A DNA stretch of 64,000 nucleotides, taken from positions 372,001 to 436,000 of the forward strand of contig CBFFRP010000217.1 in the NCBI GenBank assembly GCA_965644295.1, read 5' to 3'. Under the pieces are notes generated by a model. It was given only the letters and a program-made list of their open reading frames with translations. It made no database searches and was not told the DNA's origin. Positions 55,271 to 64,000 of this stretch are shown piece after piece (within the stretch, counting starts at the first letter, position 1; each line of letters begins with the position of its first letter). The DNA is from Paraphysomonas bandaiensis (Eukaryota; Chrysophyceae). Position numbers and translations under genes: made by a program.

Positions 55271-56340
55271 CAGCCGGGATTGAGGCTTTGCTTAAATATA
55301 ACGAGGATAAGAAATCTGTCTCTGGTAGTGAGTGTAGGATTTCTCATTACTATAATTTTGGCTTTGGCGAATTGACACCCCCATTTGCCAAAAATGCCCT
55401 TGACTATGCTGCCACCAGACAAGAGTTTTTACAAATTAAGACATGTGTTACGCAGTATACTCAAAGAATAAGATGTTTATATCGTGCCAAGAAAACAGAT
55501 GAGGTTATGTTTGTGCAGCCCTTGTCCCGTAATTTGTTGAAAGAGCTGGCGCAAGCAGTTGGCATGGGAGGCGATACAGAGGTGCAGCACAAAAATCACA
55601 GCCTTGCTGTTGAATATGACAGCAAAGAATATCACATTCATGGTGAAATGGACGCTGGATTGTTTTTGAAAGGCACACGTGTCTGTCTGTGCCCGTGGGA
55701 AGACAAGGATATGAGTAACGAATGGTCTTGGAAATACGTGACACAATGTGCTGCTGAGATGGCGGGCAAATTAGAGCACTTAAAATCTGGATATGATTTT
55801 ATCCCAAAACGATATTGTGGTATTGTAACTAACGGAAGATGGTGGGTGATAGTTTTCAGATATATCAACAGCGAAGGACGAAGGTTTTGGCTGCACACAA
55901 CTCCAATTCAAGCCATTGATATCGCCGGGAATATTATACCTCGAGGTGTTTATCAAGTAATAATCCTTCTGTTTCATGCAATGATGATTTCCAAGGAGGT
56001 GATGAAGGCGCTGTTCGTCCAGATAAGAAGTATTTTTGATGTAGAAAAATCTGGTCGCCATATCGACAAGTATAGCCCGCGTGAAGACGCATCGAGTGAT
56101 GATGACGATGTGAAGACACACTCGAGTGAAGGAGGGAACATCGCTCGGCCCAATGAGAGGGGTCGACATGGTGAGAATGGGGGGAAGCAGAGTGGTGGGC
56201 ACCAGCATGCTGGACAAAAGTATGCATTGCAGGATATTGGCAATACATGTAGTCCTTTGACTGTAAGCAACATCGCTGCCCACGGGAAATTAGTGCCAAA
56301 AAAGAATGTATTTACTGAAATTGGTCTGCGTGACTATTGA
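54880..56340 (+). CDS. Coiled-coil repeat protein with PD-(D/E)XK nuclease-like domain, Crinkler-like
   Basis: 486 aa from the first ATG after the in-frame stop. Residues 1-140 are heptad-like repeats (SKMETMSGVV). Then comes a globular domain with HGEMDAGLFL followed by LCPWEDKDMSNEW and QCAAEMAGKL, an order D...ExK typical of PD-(D/E)XK nucleases, and KRYCGIVTNGRWWVIVFR as a following strand. The C-terminus is acidic then Gly/Asn-rich. Crinkler effectors and related eukaryotic proteins combine coiled coils with such nuclease domains. The domain call is from motif spacing only. It sits between inverted tRNA genes next to a broken recombinase, which suggests mobile cargo. Confidence 0.55.
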   Translation: METMSTEVVSKMETMSGVVSKMETMSGVVSKMETMPTEVVSKTETMSTGVGSKMETMSTGVVSKMEIMSGVVSKMETMSGVVSKMETLSGVVSKMETMSGVVSKMETLSTEIFSKLETLSTEIFSKLETISAGIEALLKYNEDKKSVSGSECRISHYYNFGFGELTPPFAKNALDYAATRQEFLQIKTCVTQYTQRIRCLYRAKKTDEVMFVQPLSRNLLKELAQAVGMGGDTEVQHKNHSLAVEYDSKEYHIHGEMDAGLFLKGTRVCLCPWEDKDMSNEWSWKYVTQCAAEMAGKLEHLKSGYDFIPKRYCGIVTNGRWWVIVFRYINSEGRRFWLHTTPIQAIDIAGNIIPRGVYQVIILLFHAMMISKEVMKALFVQIRSIFDVEKSGRHIDKYSPREDASSDDDDVKTHSSEGGNIARPNERGRHGENGGKQSGGHQHAGQKYALQDIGNTCSPLTVSNIAAHGKLVPKKNVFTEIGLRDY

Positions 56341-57284
56341 TGGGATATCTAGATGTAATCTAACAGTTTATGTATCTCTTGCTTCTCATTAGATTATGAG
56401 GGAATGTCAGAATGCCATGCGGTGGTATACCGGTTTAAAATACATAATTCAGAAACTTGATATATTTATATTTAGTAATATATAAAATGTTTTCCTTTTT
56501 CTCTTCAAAAACTTTAAACAAAAGAGCTGGACAAGGTAAAACTCTTACTTTAAAATAGTTAAAATCCTTGGCCAATACAGTAGCCGTAACTACATCTGGA
56601 TCTAAAGAAGTTATAGCCACAAGGATTCTCAAGTTGAGAGGTCACCTAGGTCCCAAATCACAAGGGGGGTTAACCATATTACAAAAGGAACTTCTAAATA
56701 ATAGTACAATAAGCATTTAACTCAAGTAAGAATGATTACACAACAATTGGTGTACTAACGGTAGAATTTAGTTTAACAGCAATCATGCTTATGTTGGAAT
56801 ACGTATGGTTCTCTAAGATAGTACTGTAGAATACGTTAAATACAATGTGAAAAAACAGTAATATACGTAGTCAATAGTCAAAAGAGCTATATAGCTATAA
56901 CTGTGAAACTGAAGTATTATATCATGACGATTCAAGATACGGAAGTTGAGCAGTGGTTGACATGAACGAAATAATTTATTATGTATGTGTTACATGACAA
57001 CACACACAATTGTGTAATCAATTATAATAAAGTAATCTATCCAGTTTGACTAACTTAAACTTCTCTTACAACGATCTTAATCATCTGAAAATGGTCAATT
57101 ATCAATAGCTTAGTCTAACAAAAAATTCACAGGAAAGTTACTCTCCCAATTTCGGGTTCGACGAAGGTTGAAAAATGGTTTTAAAATATTACATATATAA
57201 ATATTCGTCGTTATTTCATTATAAACAGTAATAACACAGGGGGTCGGTCATACAGATGGATTGATGATATGTGGTGGTATACCC
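56341..57284. other. Spacer with repeat C
   Basis: Contains repeat C copy 4 (56792-57106). Nothing else recognised. Confidence 0.6.
56792..57106 (+). repeat. Dispersed repeat C, copy 4
   Basis: Same borders and orientation as copy 1; nearly full length (about 315 bases). Confidence 0.75.
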
Positions 57285-58326
57285 CTAAAGATGGCGCCCT
57301 CCCCATGTGTAAAATCCAGGCTTCTCTTGTGATGTGGATTGCTCTTCTTGTGTAGAAATTTGCCCCACATTATGTGGAGTACATCTTGTTCTGATTTCTT
57401 CTAAAAGTGTTTCACGTAGAATATCGATGTCGGTACTAGTTATTGGCACCGCGCCATTACCTGTAAACTTATCAAGCATTCTCGTACACAATGCTTCCGG
57501 TAATGTCGTATGCATTTCTCGCATATCTCTAGATAAGTTCCCGACATTTGCTTCCAGCGACGACATACGATTAGCTAGAATCACATTGGGTGGAACACCA
57601 GTAGCATTCATTCTTGACACATCATTTCGAAACACACCAGTTAATACTTTCGGTCGTAGACGTTGTAGTATACCACTTGCCAATATTAATGGTCAGTGCA
57701 TCCTCCTCCCAAGATATATGATCGTACATTATATGTGCAACTGTTACAGATCTTGCTATCAAATTCCAGCATAGCAATAAATAGGACAAGCAAAATGTAT
57801 ACAGTCCAAAGTCATGGTCCTGTTTAGCTGCTTTCTCTGCAAGAAATATGTACCCTTTCATGGTCATTGCAGCCTTGCCTTCTCGTGAAGGTAATAAGCC
57901 ACGCTGCTTAAGGTCAGCAACCTTCCTCTTGAATCTCTCGAGAGTTTCCTTAAAAATACTCTCTATTTCCGGTGAAGGGTTCATTCGCTTTTCCGTGTAC
58001 ATATTCTTAAGAGCACTTCGATGTCCATTAACGTGTGCAAACGAGTAATATTGTGGAGGGTCATAGTACAGACCAGTGCGGCTGTCTATTTTAAGAAGCA
58101 CATGAGCCATGTACTTTTCCATGACTACGTCAGGTATCGGTAGTATTGGTGTGAGCTTGTCACCGTTGTCTCTTTCCACGCAGGCGGGGTAATGCTCATC
58201 AAGCCAATGTGCAAAGGCCCTGACCCTGTCTGCATATTGCCTGCGGGTGCTATCCGTTAACCGCATCTGCTTGGTTTGCTGTGCAATCTCATCTCTGAAC
58301 TCACTTTGCTCTCTAATAATATCCAT
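57285..58326 (-). pseudogene. Broken tyrosine recombinase, Crypton-like
   Basis: The minus-strand frame from 58326 encodes a SAM-like DNA-binding N-terminus (STRRQYADRVRAFAHWLDEH) and the helical lead-in RSVTVAHIMYDHISWEEDAL, resembling phage-integrase-fold recombinases of Crypton-type eukaryotic elements. The frame then shifts near 57680. The downstream frame (57683-57285, starting ASGILQRLRPKVLTGVFRND) reads like the C-terminal region of the same family. The stretch that should carry the catalytic Arg..His-x-x-Arg..Tyr residues is absent, so an internal deletion with frameshift has removed the active site. It lies just inside the minus-strand tRNA-Leu gene. Confidence 0.55.
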
Positions 58327-58626
58327 TGTGCTTGGTTTGTTCTAAGTTCTTTGTTCTTGCAGTTTATGGGCATTGGTGTTGTATGGTTTGAATGGCGATA
58401 CAGTAGTGGCCAAACGGTAAAAAAATGCCGAACAATAATGTGTTCGTAAAATCGAGATATTCTAGATATCATAATTATACGGTGGAGATAAACCGATTTT
58501 CCGAACATTTACTGTTCGGCAAGTCTGTTATACGGTGATCCAAATATTCGTAAAAGTGGGATATTTTCATATATGGATATGTACATCTTGAAAAATAGGC
58601 ACTAAAAAATAAAGCAAAAAGAAATT

Positions 58627-58710
58627 TGCATTCGGTGGGATTCGAACCCACGCAGCCGTTCGACTACTGCAACTTGAGTGCAGCTCCTTAGACCACTCGG
58701 ACACGAATGC
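58627..58710 (-). tRNA. tRNA-Leu (anticodon CAA), inverted second copy
   Basis: Base-for-base identical to the tRNA at 54063-54146 but on the other strand. The shared sequence extends a few bases outside the gene (AAAG before, AAATTTCTTTTT after), showing duplication of a slightly larger unit. Confidence 0.93.
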
Positions 58711-59761
58711 CTTTGATGACATCAATGCATAATTTACTATATATATATCTATACACTAATATCTGTGTATATAGTAGAGACGGGCAGAGTGGTGTGCTTT
58801 AAGGTGGACATCGGACGATATGCACAATCTATTGGCAATCTATTGGCAATCTATTGAGATATATTGGAAGCCGAGGTTACTCATGCATACCACTTAATGA
58901 AAACCAGTCCCTATTATGATATGATATCAGAGCATTCAAACAGAGTATAAGAAACTGTATATGGGTCACAAGGGGAATAGAGTCTGTGTATGGACTCTCA
59001 CCGTATGAAAGACTCCTCCATATCAGATCTGACTGTTACAAGTTGCTCCATATGTTTGAATCTATCTCTAATAGAGACATTATCACGTGCTGCTTCTTGT
59101 CCAGTGCATTAGTATGGAGTTGGTTTCCCATGAAAATCGTCTTCATATTTCCCTGTACTTTGAGTTTTGATGATACATATAAGACTGTGAGATAAGTTAA
59201 CTCACTTGTCTATGTATTAAGTGTAAGAAATCTCATTAAGACAGTGGTAATCGTTCCACATTACTCGTCATCGTGAAGTTCACTGAAGTTGCTGTCTCTA
59301 CAAACACATCGTACGCAGTAATGTTGAAGTATTGATTACCTATTCGTACTATTCATGCGGTATCTATATCTGTATTTGAATTATTATTCATGCTGCTGAG
59401 CCTATTATTTCAACGTCTTGTAGGAGTATCCACCCTGAGGCTCCTAGTATAGTATTATTCTGAAAGCTTACCCACACATATGGCCATATGGATGCATATT
59501 TAAGTTAATTTTGAGTGGAATTAGTAATGATGAGCATAGTACATGAGTTTACTACAGATGATAAAGGTGAGAGCGTCTTTTTATGAACAATTGATACCAC
59601 AGCAACGCTCATATCTTCGGCACTCTACGCATTTTACGAATCACATTGATTTCAATTTTAATGTCAGGCAGAAAAAATCGGTAGTGGGTCGACTATAGTA
59701 ACATTGACTATTGACTATAAGTAATGAAGAGTCTGAAGTTTTATAAGTAATGAATGTCTTA

Positions 59762-59905
59762 TTATTAGCAATAGGCGTTTAAGAGTCATAACTAGTGAAC
59801 TAGTGTAGCAAAACAATTTAACTTACTAGTTACTAGTGCATAACTCTGATGTCCTCCTATTTAACGCAACGAAAGCTGCTTGTGTATCACAGCAACCACT
59901 TCTGC
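59762..59905 (-). repeat. Fold-back repeat A, one arm
   Basis: Matches the right half of the complete copy (TTAGCAATAGGCGTTTAAGA, AACGCAACGAAAGCTGCTTG), directly followed by repeat B. Confidence 0.7.
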
Positions 59906-59911
59906 TCTATC

Positions 59912-60282
59912 GCTCAAAACAAACGCAGTGAGAAAGCAGAGTGTTGATATACGTGACATCTGCTGACTTCAGAATTATTTGAGTTCTTATGGTAAACAGC
60001 CCGGATGCTTGACTTCAGCAGGCAGCCCAGTATCCCAGATGCCCTTGAGGCGATCCCTGTCCCGTATGCCTGTTTATTCGTCAAGGCTCAACGACGTTTA
60101 CACAAGTGACACTTGTATTAGTTTCCCTTGTACCCACACAAGTACATTAAGCTATGAGTGGGCAGAACAATATCTGCTGACCATATATGGGGTTCACGTT
60201 AATTTCCTGGAGAAATAGCTCCGGTACTTATCCCCTAGAACACCATGAAAAGGTTCGAGTCCGGAGTTGTTGAGGGTGAAAA
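59912..60282 (+). repeat. Dispersed repeat B, near-complete copy
   Basis: Runs from CGCTCAAAACAAACGCAG through CGGATGCTTGACTTCAGCAG to the end GAGTTGTTGAGGGTGA, colinear with the reverse complement of the copy at 61515-61912. Confidence 0.7.
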
Positions 60283-60796
60283 ATATATTAGTTTTTGAAA
60301 AGAATGTTTTAATCTAGTCAGACCAATGCCTTATTGTTCATTTATGATAAAATACTTTAGTAAACAGTTTGGAATTCACATGTACCTATATATGTATCAT
60401 ACACGTAATACAACAAGATCTAATGCAATAACAATTGCCTGATTATCATCAGACTAAATAATATACACCACAGTTCAAGGTATGTTATCATATGATTGGT
60501 TTTAAAGCTCCTTGTAATCACGTGTCGCTATTTACTCTTAGTCCTTATTCATTCACATGAAGTACTCAATCATTCTCACTTAACAAATACAATTTACTTT
60601 ACTTGCATCCAACAATAAATCTTATATAAAAGTGTGTACTACATTTACTTTCACCAGCATTTCTTGTTAACTAATACAAAAATTGTTGTCGCAAAGTGTT
60701 GACGTATAAATCTTCTTCGTAACGTGGTAGACATCAACGTAATAGTATACGCTGTAACCCCTTGGTAATATATTATATTGAAAGTCTTATTATTAA

Positions 60797-61085
60797 GGTG
60801 AACATCCCGGATGCTTGACTTCAGAAGGCAGCCCAATACCCCCGTTACCCTTCAGGTGGGCCTTGTCCCGGATGCCTGTTTCTTCTTCAGGGCCCAAAGA
60901 CGTCTAAACAAGTGACACTTATTGGTGTCCCTTGTACCACACAAGAATTCGGCAATGAGTGGGCAGAAGAATATCTGTTGACTATGCTTGCGGCTCACGT
61001 TAGTTTCCCAGAGAGAATCTCTCTGGTACTTATCCCACAGAATACCACGAAAAGGTGCGAGTCAGACTATGTTGAGGGAACCACC
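60797..61085 (+). repeat. Dispersed repeat B, partial copy
   Basis: Starts AAGGTGAACATCCCGGATGC and ends near TATGTTGAGGGAACC. It forms an inverted pair with the next copy. Confidence 0.75.
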
Positions 61086-61514
61086 TGGTAAGGGTCAGGA
61101 GGTAGGAGGCAGTAAAAAGTACAATAAAACCACCTAGTGTCTGTCAGCAAAGTTATGCTATTCTCATATTGATGACAAGTAGCAAGCTAATAAACCAAGA
61201 GGTTAGCGTATTAGTATTCGATGACAAGAAATTAGAAATTAAAATAGCTGTTATGACGTGCCATTCTAGATGAAAAGTTAATGGGATTGTGGTGTAGTGT
61301 CGCCCATCATGTTACAACTTTGTTGATTACAAGCAACTGTGTAGTAATTTTTACCTTATTTACAAGACTTTGACTTTTATTTAGAAGGCTAAAACTCATC
61401 TAGCAAAGCGCTCTTGTATCAACAGCAGATAGTTGTCGAGCTACTCGAGAAGTAAACGCATTAGCGACGCACTATTGTACATTAGTATATCACGATATCG
61501 ATTATCATTACTGT

Positions 61515-61912
61515 TAGGTCACCCTCAACAAAGTCGGACTCGCACCTTTTCGTGGTGTTCTGGGGGATAAGTACCGGAGATATTTCTCCGGGAAACTAAC
61601 GTGAGCCGCATATACAGTCAGCAGATATATTGTTCTGCCCACTCATAGCCAAATGCTTGTGTGGTACAAGGGACACTAATAAGTGTCACTTGTGTAGACG
61701 TCTTTGGGCCCTGACGAATAAACAGGCATCCGGGAATGGGCCCACCTCAAGGGCATCCGGGATAGGGCCCACCAGAAGGGTAACCGGGGTATTGGGCTGC
61801 CTGCTGAAGTTAAGCATCCGGGATGTTCACCTTAAGAACTCAAAACACCTGAAGTCAGCAGATGTCAGGTATATCAACATTCTGCTTGCTCCCTGCGTTT
61901 GCTTTGAGTGAT
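61515..61912 (-). repeat. Dispersed repeat B, complete-looking copy
   Basis: Starts TCACCCTCAACAAAGTCGG and ends CAAACGCAG when read on the minus strand; about 400 bases. Internally it carries a 22-23-bp near-tandem (GGCATCCGGGATAGGGCCCA). Confidence 0.75.
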
Positions 61913-62932
61913 TGATGCTGAGTATGAGTTCACATTATTCGGTATCTGTGTGGCCGGCCAATGACCGAGGTAATGCGTCAAACTTTCCTCATGGATGCAT
62001 GGCAATGGCAATGATGTGATTAGACCTGTCATGTCTTCTCACACGTCTACTGCCTAGTCTTGGTTTCTCCTGACCCAGGTCATTGAGATTATATCAAGGC
62101 TCTGGCACTGTTCTCCAAGCAGTGTCAGGTACATTTGTGGTGCTTTTATGTTATTCTTGCTTAGTAGTTTTTCATCCGAGCGGGGAAGGTGCACGGTTTC
62201 CTACTAGTGTAAGTCACTCGGGAGAAGAGTGCAAGGTGGATGCATGTGCTGGATGAGTGCACACAATGGAGGGAAGACATTGGAGTCAGCTTGAATTTGT
62301 AACAGATTTTGGTAGATGTCTGTTTCATGCGTCAGTGTGCAAAACTGCACCAGTGAGACCGCTTCGTGACCGTGGGAGGACCCGGCGCTAGTGCTACTTT
62401 ATTCTCCCTTCCAGACTACCTGCTGCTGTGAACACCACCTTGAAGAGGGCCCTAAAGATCTGCCGCATATACAGGAGACATATGCCGAAGACACCGACCG
62501 CAAGTTGTTTGTGTTAGGACAAGTAGATTGGGCAGGAGCGTATGATCCGGCTTAAACACGCAACTCGTCGTATGCCCATGTAGCTAACTAAATCGTGTTG
62601 TATAGTTGAGCACTTGTCGGTGCATGCAATAGTAACTAGATGAGAGTCATGTTATGCATAGTATCGCGCGAGTTGTTAGGTTGGTCGCGGCAACGCACAA
62701 GCTTGCGCTTCTTAATAATCAGATTTTCAATATTACTGTTAGGTCATTATTGTAGAACATGCATGTGATACGGCATGATAAAGAAACATGTCAAAGCATC
62801 ACGTGTTTCGAATTTCGTTTTTTCTGCAATCATTCCTACACACCTACTAGATGACTAATTGCTATGTAATGACACAAAAATACAGCAGTAAAACTCATGC
62901 TCATATACGTTGAATTGACACTACCACTACAA

Positions 62933-64000
62933 CTACACAAATATATTTAGATTTTGGGGAAGTCGGACTTGATCAAGAGGTTTGTTGGGATCAAGATCTT
63001 CAGTGTTCGAGTACCCCATGGCACTGGCAATAAACCCGCGTAGTGATATTGTGGTCACATCAATTCCATATTCCGCCAGTTCATCCTAGGAAAAATGGTT
63101 AATATATCTGGTGTAAAATATGGCTATTATAGCTCAGAGCAAATATAACCCCCAAAAATGAAGCAACATTATACTCCGATATTGAAACAAAATAAAATAA
63201 ATACAACAGCACATCAAGCATTTATATCACAAATCCTAGCATATGAAGAACTCACCCTAATCCTGTTCTCAATAGAAGAAATTGAATCATGCGTATGTAT
63301 CGATATGGGCCCAACTTCAACATCCTCTTCTGTGTCTATTTTGCTCTTGGGTAGAATTAGTTTGAGTAGGGTTGTAGAACCACATGGACAGCTATCATTA
63401 GCACTAGGAGGGGCAGGCTTGGGAGGTGGGTCTCTTTCGGCTTCATTCGCATCAAAGAGCAAATCTACACGAGAATATTTTACAATTCAGATAGGCAGAT
63501 TCATCAACACATAATACTAAACATACGGCATCATGTATTTTTGTGACGACCACATATATACACAGCTCCACGTATGCTAATAGCACCAGGTTGTGTGGAG
63601 GATAACCAAACTAACATCCACTACCTACCATCCAGAATTTCGGTAGCACGCTCATGCAGTGTGGCGCGTTCAATTGCGGCTGAATATATCCCTGGTAAGA
63701 AATCATTGGAGATGTGTTCTCGAGTAGGATCCTTCCATGTTCCATCTTCATACAACTGAGACGTAATATCTTCCACCATTGACGGTAGCAGTTGCAATAT
63801 CGCCTGACGTGCAGTAACCTTTGTACGTGCCTGATCCTCTTGAGCCTGCTTCTCACGTAAACCTTTCAGAGCTAAGTCTTTAATACATGCATCAGCGATA
63901 GATTCTTGTTCTCGTTTCTTAGCCCACTGTGCCTCCACATGCTTTTCCTGGTGAAAACGCTCAACTTCAGCTTGTAGATTCATCAGTTCTTCCTCACGTT
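62933..64000 (-). CDS. RSPH3: Radial spoke protein 3 homologue, C-terminal part
   Basis: Three minus-strand exons are in the window: 64000-63629 (open at the edge), 63464-63256 and 63085-62933. The first encodes the charged helix VERFHQEKHVEAQWAKKREQ and then LQLLPSMVEDITSQL and DPTREHISNDFLPGIYSAA, matching the RSP3 block that ends with LP..f..L..G...DP...I...FLP. The next exons add a Pro-rich stretch and DELAEYGIDVTTISLRGFIA. RSP3 is the scaffold of the radial spoke stalk in motile cilia and anchors protein kinase A in algae. The N-terminus lies outside the window. Confidence 0.82.

Larger units (their letters stand above)
58711..62932. other. Gene-poor region of dispersed repeats
   Basis: No gene is seen. 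It holds repeat A (59762-59905), three copies of repeat B and an 11-bp tandem unit (AATCTATTGGC, three times near 58826-58858). The stretch 61930-62932 shows no feature I recognise. Confidence 0.6.

Noticed and set aside
54063-58710. The two tRNA genes as true terminal inverted repeats of one transposon
   Set aside because: No target duplication or other copies can be seen, and the shared sequence barely exceeds the tRNA itself; kept only as a hypothesis.

Overview
The window is nuclear DNA from a compact, intron-rich unicellular eukaryote. Genes carry many short introns (mostly 41-120 nt, GT..AG), and most open frames only make sense once spliced. Homologues of radial spoke protein 3 and of the ciliary protein CYB5D1 show that the organism builds motile cilia or flagella. 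A 7TM receptor fused to a protein kinase and a PAS-like domain, a Crinkler-like coiled-coil/nuclease protein and a Crypton-like tyrosine recombinase point towards a stramenopile, perhaps near oomycetes. That placement is inference, not proof.

Layout. 1-5.2 kb: the 3' part of an EGF-like membrane protein gene, then an SLC13-type anion transporter with cytosolic RCK_C domains. 5.4-7.1 kb: an internally replaced pogo/Tigger element. 8.4-13.9 kb: DGAT2 acyltransferase and the divergent 7TM-kinase-PAS gene. 15.2-17.4 kb: a ubiquitin-specific protease. 18.0-20.4 kb: an apparently intact pogo/Tigger transposon inserted in a TGTA microsatellite. 21.0-41.3 kb: a dense run of malic enzyme, CYB5D1, a Cys-rich zinc-binding protein, a DUSP12-like phosphatase, a small Tyr/acid-rich membrane protein, an Orai-like channel fused to a PH domain, a rhomboid pseudoprotease, a propeller protein and a UBL-UIM protein. 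43.1-49.1 kb: a WD40 protein and INCENP. 49.1-52.7 kb: repeats and a decayed gene. 52.7-53.9 kb: an AN1-UBL protein. 54.1-58.7 kb: two identical tRNA-Leu(CAA) genes in inverted orientation bracketing the Crinkler-like gene and a broken tyrosine recombinase. 58.7-62.9 kb: repeats. 62.9-64 kb: the 3' end of RSPH3.

Two features cut across the window. First, the fifteen host genes from DGAT2 to the AN1-UBL gene alternate strand without exception, so the region is a chain of divergent (head-to-head) and convergent pairs. Second, TGTA/TACA-type microsatellites sit in the divergent (promoter) spacers, while the dispersed repeats sit in the convergent spacers and at 56-62 kb.

Functional links are loose. 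USP, the UBL-UIM protein and the AN1-UBL protein belong to ubiquitin signalling. DGAT2 uses acyl-CoA that a malic enzyme could support with reducing power. RSPH3 and CYB5D1 serve the axoneme. INCENP serves mitosis. The Orai-PH and 7TM-kinase-PAS proteins are candidate signalling components with unusual domain combinations. I derived the gene models by hand from splice consensus, reading frame and family conservation; every complete multi-exon model sums to a whole number of codons.
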